A stretch of DNA of 64,000 nt from Halomicrobium salinisoli. GTDB lineage: Archaea > Halobacteriota > Halobacteria > Halobacteriales > Haloarculaceae. Made by a program: the position numbers and the translations under genes. A model generated the notes under the pieces. That model did not search any database and was not told the DNA's origin. It saw only the letters and a program-made list of their open reading frames with translations. Where the stretch lies: the NCBI RefSeq assembly GCF_020405185.1, contig NZ_CP084463.1, positions 868,001 through 932,000 of the forward strand. Reading direction: 5' to 3'. Positions 7,735 to 18,646 of the stretch are shown here, piece by piece (within the stretch, counting starts at the first letter, position 1; every line of letters starts with the position of its first letter).

Positions 7735-9729
7735 ATGACAGACGATAGCTCACCATCGATTGGGGGATCGCGTTCCAACGGTTCGCTGTCGCGTCGCCGC
7801 TTCATGAAGGCGACCGGCGCGGCGGGCGCACTTGCCGTCGGCGTCGGACCCGGCCTGACCGGGAGTGCGGCCGGCAACATCGACCCTGAAGGGTTCAAGG
7901 CGCTCGAGATCAACTCGGACAACCAGATCGTCACCGAGGACGGTGAGGTCTTCAAGATGCGGGGACTCAACGTCCCCGACCCGAAGCGCGTCGAGATCAC
8001 CAAGAACGTCCGTGGCAAGGACTTCGAGCAGCAGCTCGACATGGTCACGGACAACGCCAACGGCTGGCACCCGCGCGTCATCCGGATCCCGGCCCAGCCG
8101 ACCGACATCGGCGAGCACCCGAACGGTAACACCGGGCCGGAGATGTCCGAGTTCAGCGAGGAGATCGCCTCGGACCCCGAGGTCCCGGACGACCGCACGC
8201 TCCAGCGCCCGCCGCAGCCGACGGAGTACGACGAAGGGGCGTTCACTCGCGAGCAGCTGAATGACTACCTCGAGGAGTACTACGACCCCGCCGTCGAGCT
8301 GTGTAAGGAGCGGGGCGTCTACTGCATCGTCGACTTCCACCGCCACTGGCACGAGCAGCCGCCGGGAGACGGCAGCGGCAACGGCGGTCCCGAGGGCGAC
8401 GCCGAGGCGGAGAACCACCTGCCGTACGACAGCGAGTACACCCTCTACTGGGCGTACAACGACTACTACGGCAAAGACGAGCCCGCTTCCTGGGGCTACG
8501 TCGACCAGAGCTACCGCAACGAGGCCGACAACCCGTACTTCGACGGGATCGAGGACATCCGCAACTCCGACGACCACCCCTACACGCAGTGGGAGGTCAA
8601 CCAGGACCTCGTCGACGAGGCCGTGATGTTCTGGGACGTCGTCGCCGAGCGCTACGCCGACGAGCCCCACGTCATCTTCGAGCCGTACAACGAGCCGACC
8701 GCGCCCGGTATCTGGGGCCCGGCCGAGGGCGGCTGTGGCTACGCCAAGCAGATCCCGCTGTGGGAGACCTTCCGCCAGGACTTCGCCGCGCCGATCATGG
8801 AGCAGGTCCGCGAGCACGCGCCCGACAAGCTCATGCTCATGGGGCTGCCCGGCTGGTGTCAGGCCACGCAGGCGCTGCACTGGGGCGGCTTCGACGAGGA
8901 AGGCTTCGAGAACGTCGCAGCGGTCTGGCACAACTACGCCGGTCACAGCGCCAGCGAGCAGGAGAACTGGCTCAACGACACGGACTACGGCGGAGACGCG
9001 TGTAACGGCTGGGAGCCCGAGGAGTCACAGGGCCTCCAGAACGCGATGGACGTCCATCACATCCACGTCACCGAGTTCGGCTGGCAGGAGCCCGAATACA
9101 CCGAGGAGAACATCGAGGGGTCGGTCAACATCAGCAAGTGGCTCCGCGGGTCCACGACCGGCAAGGGCTCGACCGAGGCGTACGGTGAGCCCGTCCTCGA
9201 GGCGCTGGAGTCGGACGATCGGATCAGCTGGGTCGCGTGGTGTGCCGACGCCCGCTGGCTGCCGGCGATGTTCCGGACCGACTTCCCGATCAACGAGACC
9301 ACCTTCGAGCTCGAGAACGGCAGCTGGTACGAGACGCCCGACTCGGACTTCCCGGTCAACTGCGAGTCGCTGCCCTGCGACTGGGCGCTCTGGGAGAACC
9401 CCAACATGGGCGCCTACGTGAAGCAGATCCTCGCCGACAAGGCCGAGGATCAGGTACCCTTCGAGCTAGTCGAGACCACCGACGACGACGGTGGCGAACC
9501 GCCGGGACCCGGCGAGGGGCCCGACTACCCCGAGGGCGCGACCGACCCGGACGACGACGGCTACTACGAGGACCTCAACGGCAACGGCGAGACGGACTAC
9601 TCGGACGTCGTCGACTACTTCAACAACATGGAGAACGAGGACTTCCAGAGCAACGCCGAGTACTACGACTACAACGGCAACGGCGAGATCGACTACGCCG
9701 ACCTCGTCGATCTGTTCAACGAGATCTGA
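7735..9729 (+). CDS. Tat-exported GH5 cellulase with dockerin-like module
   Basis: 664 residues, close paralogue of the gene at 3808. The Tat motif RRRFMK (20-25) precedes a hydrophobic Ala/Gly/Val segment. The GH5 domain has FHRHW (201-205), NEP with E320 and VTEFGW with E447. The same large insertions as in gene 3 are present. A Pro/Gly/Asp linker (about 585-597) leads to the dockerin-like module, whose inter-loop segment diverges slightly (NNMENEDFQSNAEYY) from the others. Its leader is the most structured of the array, so it may be the most tightly regulated member. Confidence 0.9.
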   Translation: MTDDSSPSIGGSRSNGSLSRRRFMKATGAAGALAVGVGPGLTGSAAGNIDPEGFKALEINSDNQIVTEDGEVFKMRGLNVPDPKRVEITKNVRGKDFEQQLDMVTDNANGWHPRVIRIPAQPTDIGEHPNGNTGPEMSEFSEEIASDPEVPDDRTLQRPPQPTEYDEGAFTREQLNDYLEEYYDPAVELCKERGVYCIVDFHRHWHEQPPGDGSGNGGPEGDAEAENHLPYDSEYTLYWAYNDYYGKDEPASWGYVDQSYRNEADNPYFDGIEDIRNSDDHPYTQWEVNQDLVDEAVMFWDVVAERYADEPHVIFEPYNEPTAPGIWGPAEGGCGYAKQIPLWETFRQDFAAPIMEQVREHAPDKLMLMGLPGWCQATQALHWGGFDEEGFENVAAVWHNYAGHSASEQENWLNDTDYGGDACNGWEPEESQGLQNAMDVHHIHVTEFGWQEPEYTEENIEGSVNISKWLRGSTTGKGSTEAYGEPVLEALESDDRISWVAWCADARWLPAMFRTDFPINETTFELENGSWYETPDSDFPVNCESLPCDWALWENPNMGAYVKQILADKAEDQVPFELVETTDDDGGEPPGPGEGPDYPEGATDPDDDGYYEDLNGNGETDYSDVVDYFNNMENEDFQSNAEYYDYNGNGEIDYADLVDLFNEI

Positions 9730-9926
9730 TCGGCCCTCGCCGATCACCTGCTGACGATCGAGTTACCGTCTGAAGCTGCCCACACGCGGCGGGCTCGACG
9801 CCCGCCCGCTTCGTTCTCCGGCGGCCTCCGCGCGCCGCCGTTCGCGTCGATCCGGACAGCGACGCGTATACTCTGTTCTATCGCGTGTACGAAAAGCGAC
9901 GCGACGGGCTGCGATAGGTCGCGGCG

Positions 9927-11645
9927 TCAGTCCGCGCTCTCGGAGGAGCGAGCGACGGCGAAGCGCTCGAGGTCGGCGCCCACCTCGGCGACGGAGTCGT
10001 GGGGGCGGTCGACGACGATGTCGCCGGCGGTGCTCTTCCCGACCCCGGGAATCGCCGTCAGCTCGTCCATCGAGGCGGCGTTGAGGTCGAGCGGGTAGGG
10101 GACGCCCGTCACGGAGCGGTAGCCGTGGTCGGTGACGGCGACGTCGATGGTCCGGCCGAGTTCGCGCTCGCCCGGAATCGCGACGAGTAGCGGGTAGGTG
10201 CCCAGCTGGCGGCCGAAGGTCTTGCCGTCCTGGTGGTACTCCAGCGTGACGTCGGGGAGGAGGGTGCCCGGCGGCGCCAGCCGCTGGAGCATCGGGTTGT
10301 CGATCTCCTCGCGGACCTCGCGCTTGTACTGCTTGAACAGCTTCTTGTGGTCGTGGGCGATCTCGGCGCCGGTGTCGGCCATGTCGGTGCCCTCGAAGGC
10401 CATGACCTGGCGGATGTTCACCCGGCGGAGCATGTACCCCTCGTCGTAGACGCGCTGGAGGAACTCGCGGTTGTGATCGAAGGTCTCCCGGCGCTCGCCC
10501 TTGAGGCCGTGGACGAGGTTGATACCCGGGAGCAGTTTCGGGAGGCGGTCGGCGGCGCCGTCGCCGAACGAGGGGCCCGAACCGGGCTCCTCGCCGGGTC
10601 GCCAGCCCCCTTCCTCGTTGACGATCTTCACCGCCTCGAAGCACTCCTCGGCGGTGACGTTGAGGTTGTTCTCCTCCTGAACCACCGGGTCGGCCGACTC
10701 CAGGCCGAAGGCGGCGGTGTCGCCGGGCGTGTTGTGCTCGGCGATGATCCGGATCCCCTCGCGGGCCTTCTCCGGCCACTTCACGACGGTGATGGGGTTC
10801 ATGTTGTCGAGGTGCAGCGTCTCCAGGTCGGGTGCGACCTCGCGGATCCCGCCGTACAGCTCCCGGAGCGCGTCGGGATTCGGGGCCTCGCCGTCGCCGC
10901 CGTAGGCGAGGATGTCGGCCTGCCGGCCCAGCCGGAAGTTCGCCACGCCGTGGTCGGAGAGGGCGTCGACCTCGTCGACGACGCTCTCGGGCGGCCGGAA
11001 GTCGGGGTCGCCGTACATCGGTTCCGTGCAGAACGAACACCGGTAGGGACAGCCCCGCGACGTCTCCAGTTCGGCGAGGATGTAGTCGGGGTGGTTGGGG
11101 TGTTGCTCGACGATAAAGGCGCCCTGTCGAGCCCAGCGCGTCTCCTCGGGGACGCCGCGGTAGCGGTCCTCGAAGCCCTCCAGGCCGTTGTCGACGAGGT
11201 CGAAGGCGGCGGCCTCGACGTCGGCCATCGCGAGGAAGTCGAAGTCCAGGTCGTCCCGTTCCGTCTCGCTGGCGCCCTCGTTGGCCTCGCCGACGCCGAA
11301 GCGGACGGGGCCGCCCATCATCGAGGTGCCGTCGGCGGTCCAGGCCAGCCGGCGGACCTCGTCGGGCTCGGCGGGCGTGCCGCCGACGTAGCTGCCGGGG
11401 ACGGTCATCCCGCCGACGTAGATCATGAGGTCGGCCTCCTCGACGTCCCGCCAGCGGTCGGGGTCGTCCCGGAGCGCGTCGATGGTGTGGTAGGTGATCC
11501 GCTCGCGCGGGACGCCGGCGTCGACGAGCGCCCCGGCCGTGTAGCGCGGGTACGTCGAGATGTACGGCGGGACCCCGAAGTGGGCCGGCTCGTCGACGTA
11601 GCCGTCGACGATAGTCACGTCCAGCTCGGCGGGGTCTGCGGTCAT
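9927..11645 (-). CDS. Radical SAM protein with C-terminal helix-hairpin-helix (COG1031-like)
   Basis: 572 residues. An N-terminal region of about 170 residues resembles a B12-binding-like Rossmann domain without an obvious cobalamin DxHxxG motif. It is followed by the radical SAM cluster motif CPYRCSFC, which binds a 4Fe-4S cluster and SAM. A C-terminal helix-hairpin-helix (LNAASMDELTAIPGVGKSTA) suggests nucleic acid contact. This architecture matches the archaeal family described as radical SAM enzyme with C-terminal HhH, of unknown substrate. It is monocistronic and divergent from the HAD gene, with 118 bases between the starts. Confidence 0.85.
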   Translation of the reverse strand: MTADPAELDVTIVDGYVDEPAHFGVPPYISTYPRYTAGALVDAGVPRERITYHTIDALRDDPDRWRDVEEADLMIYVGGMTVPGSYVGGTPAEPDEVRRLAWTADGTSMMGGPVRFGVGEANEGASETERDDLDFDFLAMADVEAAAFDLVDNGLEGFEDRYRGVPEETRWARQGAFIVEQHPNHPDYILAELETSRGCPYRCSFCTEPMYGDPDFRPPESVVDEVDALSDHGVANFRLGRQADILAYGGDGEAPNPDALRELYGGIREVAPDLETLHLDNMNPITVVKWPEKAREGIRIIAEHNTPGDTAAFGLESADPVVQEENNLNVTAEECFEAVKIVNEEGGWRPGEEPGSGPSFGDGAADRLPKLLPGINLVHGLKGERRETFDHNREFLQRVYDEGYMLRRVNIRQVMAFEGTDMADTGAEIAHDHKKLFKQYKREVREEIDNPMLQRLAPPGTLLPDVTLEYHQDGKTFGRQLGTYPLLVAIPGERELGRTIDVAVTDHGYRSVTGVPYPLDLNAASMDELTAIPGVGKSTAGDIVVDRPHDSVAEVGADLERFAVARSSESAD

Positions 11646-11763
11646 GGGCGCGGGTAGTCGCCCGACGCGTAAAACCGTGTCTGGTTCGGCCGGTCCGGTC
11701 GAGCCACCGGTCCGGCGACCAGCCGGGTGAAACGCTTTTACGGCCGACCGTTCTATCGGAAGT

Positions 11764-12423
11764 GTGACTTACGATACCGTCGTGTTCGACAACGACGGTG
11801 TCCTCGTCGGGCGGACGGACTTCGACGTGCTCCGGGAAGCGACCCGGGAGACGTTCGAACAGTTCGACGTAACCGACCCGGACGCCGACCACGTCGACGA
11901 CATGACCGTCGGGGCCACCCCCGAGCAGGTCGACAGCATCTGCGACACGTACGACCTCGATCCGGAGACGTTCTGGCGGGAGCGCGACGCCACCATGTCG
12001 CGCGCCCAGCAGGAGGAAGCGCGCGCGGGCCGGAAGGCGCTGTACGACGACGTCCACACGCTCGCCGACCTCGACGTCGCGCGGGGCATCGTCAGCTCGA
12101 ACCAGCACGAGACCGTGGATTTCCTCGTCGACCACCACGAGGTCACCCACCTGTTCGACACGTACTACGGCCGCGAGCCCATTATCGAGAGCCTCGACCG
12201 CCGCAAGCCCGACCCGCACTACCTGGAGCGGGCGCTGTCGGACCTCGACGCCGACTCGGCGCTGTTCGTGGGCGACAACGAGTCCGACATCTGGGCCGCG
12301 GAGAACGCGGGCATCGACTCCGCGTTCATCCGCCGGCCCCACCGCACGGACTGGGAGCTGAACTGCTGGCCGACCTGGGACATCGACTCGCTGGACGACC
12401 TCCACGACATCTGTAGCGCCTGA
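11764..12423 (+). CDS. HAD-superfamily hydrolase
   Basis: 219 residues starting at GTG; a TATA-like GCTTTTACGG at 11733-11742 places the start near the RNA 5' end, consistent with a leaderless transcript. HAD motif I is FDNDGVL, with the nucleophilic Asp; motif II Ser/Thr lies in SSNQ; the motif III Lys is in RRKPDP; motif IV is VGDNESD. The order and spacing match phosphoglycolate phosphatase-like or beta-phosphoglucomutase-like HADs. Substrate cannot be told from sequence; it probably acts on a small phosphorylated metabolite in the cytoplasm. Confidence 0.85.
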   Translation: MTYDTVVFDNDGVLVGRTDFDVLREATRETFEQFDVTDPDADHVDDMTVGATPEQVDSICDTYDLDPETFWRERDATMSRAQQEEARAGRKALYDDVHTLADLDVARGIVSSNQHETVDFLVDHHEVTHLFDTYYGREPIIESLDRRKPDPHYLERALSDLDADSALFVGDNESDIWAAENAGIDSAFIRRPHRTDWELNCWPTWDIDSLDDLHDICSA

Positions 12424-12476
12424 GCGCGGGCGTCGGCGAGCCAGTGGGCGATACCCTCGCCGGCTCGATAGCGGCG

Positions 12477-13559
12477 TCACCGGTCCGGCGACCGGCCGGC
12501 TCCCGCACTCGGTCCGTCGCCGCCGGCGTCGTCGCCGGCGGTCCGCTCGTCGGCCGTGGTAGCGTCTCCCGAGTGCCGGGTACGGGTCGTCTCGGAGTCG
12601 TTCGGTTCCGGGCGCGACACGAAGGGACCGACGGCGATGGTCCGCTCGGAGACGGCCGCGACGCGGAGGATGTACGACGACAGCACCGCCAGCGGCGCGA
12701 GCGCGACGGTCAGGAGCGAGCTCACCGCCGCGATCCGTAGTCCGGCGGGGACGGCTTCGGGAACGCCGGCGAGGCTCAGCACGATGGCGGCCACCAGCCC
12801 CGGGACGCCGACGTAGAGGAGGAGCCGCGAGAGGCGCGCGAGCACGCGCTGGGTGTAGTTCGTCCGGAAGTGCGTGCGCGCGACGCTGAACAGCGCCAGC
12901 GCCTCGACGAGTCCGTCGACGGCGGCCTGCGTCTCCGTCGACAGTTCGTCGCCGTGTGCCGACCGCAACCGCCGGACCTCGTAGAGCTGTCGGCTCTCGG
13001 GATACTGCAGGACCGGGAGGATCGCGTTGATCCGTCCGGCGTCGGTCTGATCCAGGCTGTTCAGGGCGTCGTCGACGTCCGCCTGGACGGCGGCCGCGAA
13101 GGCCGCCAGCGCCGCCTCGCCCTCGTCGCCGTCGGCGGCGACGGCCGCCTCCAGCGCGGCGGCCGTCTCGCCGACCGTCCGGACCACGAGCCGGAGGAAC
13201 CCGGTCGGTTCGACGGGGCTCGGCGCGGTCCCCGCCATGTCTTCGACGTCGTGTCGGAACGCCCGGATGTCGTCGAGCCGCCCGCGGATCTCGTCGGCCG
13301 AGCCGAACTCCTGGGTGAGCACGAGCTGGTTGATCGCGAGGACGATCGAGAGGAACGTGAACAGGCCGGGGATCGTCCCACCGGCGGCCGTCCGGATCCC
13401 GCCCTCGTCGGCGAAGTCCACCAGGCCGCCGTAACCCAGAGCCAGGAGGAGCAGGAGGACGGCGACGGCGATGGCCGCGGCGACGACGTGCCGGTTCCCC
13501 GTGAGGAGCAGCCAGCGGCGGACGCGTTCGGTCCCCGACGTCGCTTCGGACGGGGTCAT
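12477..13559 (-). CDS. Membrane protein of unknown function, partner of the DUF389 protein
   Basis: 360 residues starting at the ATG at 13559, one base after the stop of the upstream DUF389 gene, so the two are very likely one translationally coupled unit. Two hydrophobic segments lie near the N-terminus (about 25-45 and 60-80) and two after residue 230. A soluble acidic helical region of about 150 residues separates the pairs, and the C-terminal tail is disordered and polar (Asp/Gly/Thr/Ser). I do not recognise a characterised family. The context suggests it works in the membrane with the DUF389 protein. Confidence 0.75.
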   Translation of the reverse strand: MTPSEATSGTERVRRWLLLTGNRHVVAAAIAVAVLLLLLALGYGGLVDFADEGGIRTAAGGTIPGLFTFLSIVLAINQLVLTQEFGSADEIRGRLDDIRAFRHDVEDMAGTAPSPVEPTGFLRLVVRTVGETAAALEAAVAADGDEGEAALAAFAAAVQADVDDALNSLDQTDAGRINAILPVLQYPESRQLYEVRRLRSAHGDELSTETQAAVDGLVEALALFSVARTHFRTNYTQRVLARLSRLLLYVGVPGLVAAIVLSLAGVPEAVPAGLRIAAVSSLLTVALAPLAVLSSYILRVAAVSERTIAVGPFVSRPEPNDSETTRTRHSGDATTADERTAGDDAGGDGPSAGAGRSPDR

Positions 13560-13560
13560 C

Positions 13561-14910
13561 TCACTGGACCGCCGGCGCGAGCGTCCCCGCCGGCTCGAGC
13601 GCGGCACTGCCCGTGCCCGTGGTCGACACGTTCGCCTGGTCGAAGTCCTGGTACTGGACTCGCACCTGGACGTCCTCGTCCGTCTCGTTCGCTATCGCCC
13701 GGTAGAAGCTGTTGGGCAGGTCGCCGTAGGACTGGTCGCTGGTCCTGCTGAGCGTGACCGTGACGGTGGTGGGATCGGAGAACGGGCCGGCGGCGGCGTA
13801 CTCGGTGGCGATCGAGGTCACCTCGAGCTCCTCGTACTCGCCGCCCTCGAGGACGTCCGTCACGGCGCTGTTGACCGACCGCTCGAAGGCGAACTGCTGG
13901 TAGGAGCCGTAACCGACGGCGACGACGATCAGGACGACGGCCGCGGTCGTCGCGGCGAGGACCGCGATCTCGCGGGCCGACGACAGATCGAAGAAGCCTT
14001 CGTCGATCTCGTCGGGGCGGTAGCCGAGGTAGCTCAGCATGGTGACGCCGCCGACGTTGACCGCGACGATGGTCACGAGCAGCAGGACGAGCGACCCCAG
14101 GCCGACGATGGGGACGCCCCAGGCGAACCCGATGCCGGAGGCCGCGGCCGTCGGGATCAGCGCAGCGGCGATCATCACGCCGACGATGCTGACCTGTCCC
14201 TTCGTCGCGAGGCCGAAGGCGCCGGCCGCGCCGGAGGCCAGGCCGACGACGACGGCCAGCATCCCCGGCGAGAAGCGACCGGAGATCACCTCGATTGTGG
14301 CGATGTCCAGCGCCATCGGGACCGCGAAGAACTGCTTCGCGAGGAGGCTGAACAGGAAGGCGCCGATGACCGCGATGCCGAGACCGAGCCCCTGCATGTG
14401 GAGGCTGTCCAGCACCATGTCCCGGTCGTCGCGGACGGCGCCGACCGCGCCCGTCAGCATCGGGCTGACGATGGGCGCCAGCACCATCGACCCGACGACG
14501 ATGGCGGGCGACCCCAGGAGCAGTCCCGCGGTCGCGATGACGGTGGACAGGATCATCATCCACAGGTACGAGCGGGTGTTCAACCGGAGGTCCTTGGCCT
14601 TCGAGCGCAGCGTCTCCGGCGCGATCCGGTTTGGCGTCTTGGCCCACTCGTCCTGGACTGCGTCGACGCCCTCGAAGGTCGCGTACTCCGCCTCGACGGA
14701 GACGGTGAACGTCTCCGTGTCGAACCCTCGCTGTTCCATGTCGTCCAGCACGTACTCGACGGCGTCGGCGGGCAGGATGAAGGAGATGATCGCCCGGTCG
14801 CCGCCGTCGACCAGCCCGTTCGTGACGGTGTATCCGAGGTTCCGGTCCTCGAGGACCTCGACCAAATCCGCCCGCTGGTCTTCGGGGACGGCGATCTGGA
14901 TGAGGCGCAT
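13561..14910 (-). CDS. DUF389 (TIGR00341-type) membrane protein
   Basis: 449 residues from MRLIQIAVPED, a typical family start; upstream ATGs at 14919 and 14988 give less natural N-termini. The soluble N-terminal domain of about 110 residues has the ACT-like pattern seen in this family, followed by about six membrane helices (LNTRSYLWMMILSTVIA onward) with the family's conserved Pro/Gly motif VGSMVLAPIVSPMLTGAVGA. A C-terminal extracytoplasmic domain (about 310-449) extends beyond the membrane core. The family function is not established; transport is often assumed. It is divergent from hsp20 and coupled to the following membrane gene. Confidence 0.85.
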   Translation of the reverse strand: MRLIQIAVPEDQRADLVEVLEDRNLGYTVTNGLVDGGDRAIISFILPADAVEYVLDDMEQRGFDTETFTVSVEAEYATFEGVDAVQDEWAKTPNRIAPETLRSKAKDLRLNTRSYLWMMILSTVIATAGLLLGSPAIVVGSMVLAPIVSPMLTGAVGAVRDDRDMVLDSLHMQGLGLGIAVIGAFLFSLLAKQFFAVPMALDIATIEVISGRFSPGMLAVVVGLASGAAGAFGLATKGQVSIVGVMIAAALIPTAAASGIGFAWGVPIVGLGSLVLLLVTIVAVNVGGVTMLSYLGYRPDEIDEGFFDLSSAREIAVLAATTAAVVLIVVAVGYGSYQQFAFERSVNSAVTDVLEGGEYEELEVTSIATEYAAAGPFSDPTTVTVTLSRTSDQSYGDLPNSFYRAIANETDEDVQVRVQYQDFDQANVSTTGTGSAALEPAGTLAPAVQ

Positions 14911-15035
14911 GGCCGGCATAGGGCGCCGCGGCGGAAAAATGATAGCTCTGCCGACACGACTGCGCCGGCCAGCCCGGCCGCGACGCACGCCGCAGGCGAC
15001 GGTTCGCCGGCGGCCTCGCCGCCCGGCCGTCCCGA

Positions 15036-15044
15036 CTTATAAAT
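15036..15044 (+). promoter_or_regulatory. TATA box ahead of the uORF and hsp20
   Basis: CTTATAAAT is a good archaeal TATA match. It predicts a transcript start near 15066-15070, which coincides with a short open frame at 15070-15144 rather than with the Hsp20 start at 15147. Confidence 0.55.
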
Positions 15045-15069
15045 GGGTGGGCGACCTAGCGTTCGAACG

Positions 15070-15144
15070 ATGACTACCGACGGCGCTACCCACAGGACAG
15101 CGGTACCGCAGACACACCGATTCGAGCCGTCGCGGGGGGTCTGA
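15070..15144 (+). CDS. Possible 24-codon leader ORF upstream of hsp20
   Basis: ATG to TGA encodes 24 residues (MTTDGATHRTAVPQTHRFEP and four more), in a different frame from Hsp20 and ending 2 bases before its ATG. The predicted RNA 5' end falls at or just before this ATG, so it would be the first, leaderless frame on the message. It may couple or control Hsp20 translation. It could equally be chance in a GC-rich leader. Confidence 0.35.
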   Translation: MTTDGATHRTAVPQTHRFEPSRGV

Positions 15145-15146
15145 CG

Positions 15147-15620
15147 ATGTTCAAGGAGCTCGGTCGGTCCATCGGCGACGCCGTCTTCGAGAACCTCGGC
15201 CGGGCGGCGGGCCGCGTCCAGGAGCGGACGCCGCTGCCGGTCGACCTGCTGGAGAGCGACGAGGCCTACCTGGCCGTGTTCGACGCGCCGGGCGCGTCGG
15301 CCGGCGACGTCCGCGTCCAGTACGAGGACGGCCGTATCGAGGTCCGCCTCGACCGATTCCGGTCGTTCCACGACGACTTCGACCTGCGGTATCCCGGGCG
15401 CGGTCTCTCGCTGGAGGGCAGCGTCGACCTGCCGGAGGACGCCCGCGTCGCCCCCGACGCGGCGGCGGCCACGCTCCGGGAGAACGGGACTCTGGAGGTC
15501 CGCGTGCCCAAGCGTGAGACGACCGAACCGATCGACGAGACGGTCGAGGAGGTCGACGAGCGCGAGGAAGCGGGCGAGGAGGTCGACGAGGCCGGCGACG
15601 AAGCCAGCGACGAGGAGTAG
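15147..15620 (+). CDS. Hsp20/alpha-crystallin family small heat-shock protein
   Basis: 157 residues. Residues about 35-125 form an alpha-crystallin-like domain: AYLAVFDAPGASAGDVRVQY, a central variable part, then GSVDLPEDARV and NGTLEVRVPK, the family's closing strand, where NGTLEV corresponds to the usual NGVLTI. The C-terminus is a highly acidic Glu/Asp tail (about 125-157), common in haloarchaea. It is expected to be an ATP-independent holdase in the cytoplasm. It is convergent with the ABC exporter, with a hairpin between them. Confidence 0.85.
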   Translation: MFKELGRSIGDAVFENLGRAAGRVQERTPLPVDLLESDEAYLAVFDAPGASAGDVRVQYEDGRIEVRLDRFRSFHDDFDLRYPGRGLSLEGSVDLPEDARVAPDAAAATLRENGTLEVRVPKRETTEPIDETVEEVDEREEAGEEVDEAGDEASDEE

Positions 15621-15688
15621 GCGGCCTCGCTTCGCTCGGCCTCGCGGCTCGCGTGTCACTCACTCTGTTCGCTCCCGCTCGCTCTAAC

Positions 15689-15717
15689 CGAGGTTCCTCC
15701 CTGCGGTCGGAACCTCG
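15689..15717. terminator. Perfect hairpin between convergent genes
   Basis: CGAGGTTCC (15689-15697) and GGAACCTCG (15709-15717) form a 9-bp perfect stem with an 11-nt loop, lying just before the stop codon of the minus-strand ABC gene and 70 bases after the end of hsp20. There is no T tract, so it may be a bidirectional barrier or mRNA 3'-end stabiliser rather than a classical terminator. Confidence 0.5.
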
Positions 15718-15719
15718 CG

Positions 15720-17615
<1,896 letters not shown>

Positions 17616-17660
17616 GGGGGAACCAGCGGCCACGGACGGAAATATCCCCTGACGCTGGTC

Positions 17661-18329
17661 TCACTCCTCGAACTCCTGGACGCGGGACTCCCGCGCGGAC
17701 CAGACTGCGATCAGGATCACGACCGCGTAGAACGCCGCGACGATACCGACGACAACCTCCCCTGGGATGATGAAGATCGACGCGGTCTGTCGCCAGTCCT
17801 GGTCCGGCAGGAAGACCGTGATACGGGCGAACCACGCTGCCAGCAGGAGCAGTAGCAGGGCGAGGTACGAGCGGCGCAGCCGGTGGGTCAGCGCCTGCCG
17901 GAACGTGATGTTGAACTCCGGCTGGAGCAGCTGCTCGCCGAGCTGCTCCCGCCAGTCCGGCGCGTCGGTCTTCCCGGAGAACAGCTCGGCGAACAGGCCG
18001 GACTGGAGGAGCCGCACCCGGTTGCGCCAGACGTCGTACTCGCGGTACCGCGTGGCCTCCATGACGAGGAAGGCGGCCACCCCGAACATGCCGATGAGGA
18101 TCACGAAGTGGGGGTTGTTCGCGCTCGTGAACGCCCACGTCAGGATAGCGGCGACGACCACCACGGCCCAGTTCGTGGTCTGGTCCAGTCGGGCCCGCCA
18201 GGTGGAAGTCCGGTCGATCTCGCCGCGGTAGAACTCCCCCGCCAGACCCTCGTACTCCTCGATGACGTCGTCGATCCGCACCTCGTGTTCGTCGCCCGCT
18301 CCACCGTCGGGCGGCTGGTCGTCTACCAT
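17661..18329 (-). CDS. DUF2270-like membrane protein
   Basis: 222 residues from the ATG at 18329 (frame open further upstream). A hydrophilic acidic N-terminus is followed by hydrophobic segments at about 55-75 and 78-98, then a soluble helical stretch with RYREYDVWRNRVRLLQ and a second pair of membrane segments at about 160-180 and 190-215. The pattern matches the haloarchaeal/cyanobacterial DUF2270 family of unknown function. It ends 45 bases before the ABC exporter start on the same strand, so the two may be co-transcribed. Confidence 0.7.
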   Translation of the reverse strand: MVDDQPPDGGAGDEHEVRIDDVIEEYEGLAGEFYRGEIDRTSTWRARLDQTTNWAVVVVAAILTWAFTSANNPHFVILIGMFGVAAFLVMEATRYREYDVWRNRVRLLQSGLFAELFSGKTDAPDWREQLGEQLLQPEFNITFRQALTHRLRRSYLALLLLLLAAWFARITVFLPDQDWRQTASIFIIPGEVVVGIVAAFYAVVILIAVWSARESRVQEFEE

Positions 18330-18471
18330 GTCCGTCACCGAGTAGACGTCCCGGAGCCATGAGTAGGGGGCCGTTACAGTCGGTATCGCGTCGTTTTCCG
18401 ACGTCTGGCCCGTCGCGCCGCGGCGATCGCACAGCCCAATCTTGATTACTCCGCCAGCCCAACTCCGGGAC

Positions 18472-18630
18472 ATGCCCGCGACAGAGGAGCTACGATGCAC
18501 GAGCGACGACTGCGAACTCGACATGTTCGAGAACCACTACACCTACGACGTCGACGACGACCTCGGCGTCGACGACCTCCAGTGTCCCCTGTGCGGCGGG
18601 ACGGACTGCCTCGAACTGATCGAGGTCTAG
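18472..18630 (+). CDS. Small CPxCG zinc-finger protein
   Basis: 52 residues from the ATG at 18472. Paired cysteines (LRCTSDDC and QCPLCGGTDC) form a probable single zinc site, typical of the many short zinc-finger microproteins of haloarchaea. Function unknown; possible roles include nucleic acid or protein contacts. It is convergent with the downstream oxidoreductase, 16 bases apart. Confidence 0.8.
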   Translation: MPATEELRCTSDDCELDMFENHYTYDVDDDLGVDDLQCPLCGGTDCLELIEV

Positions 18631-18646
18631 CGGCGACGCGCGGCCG

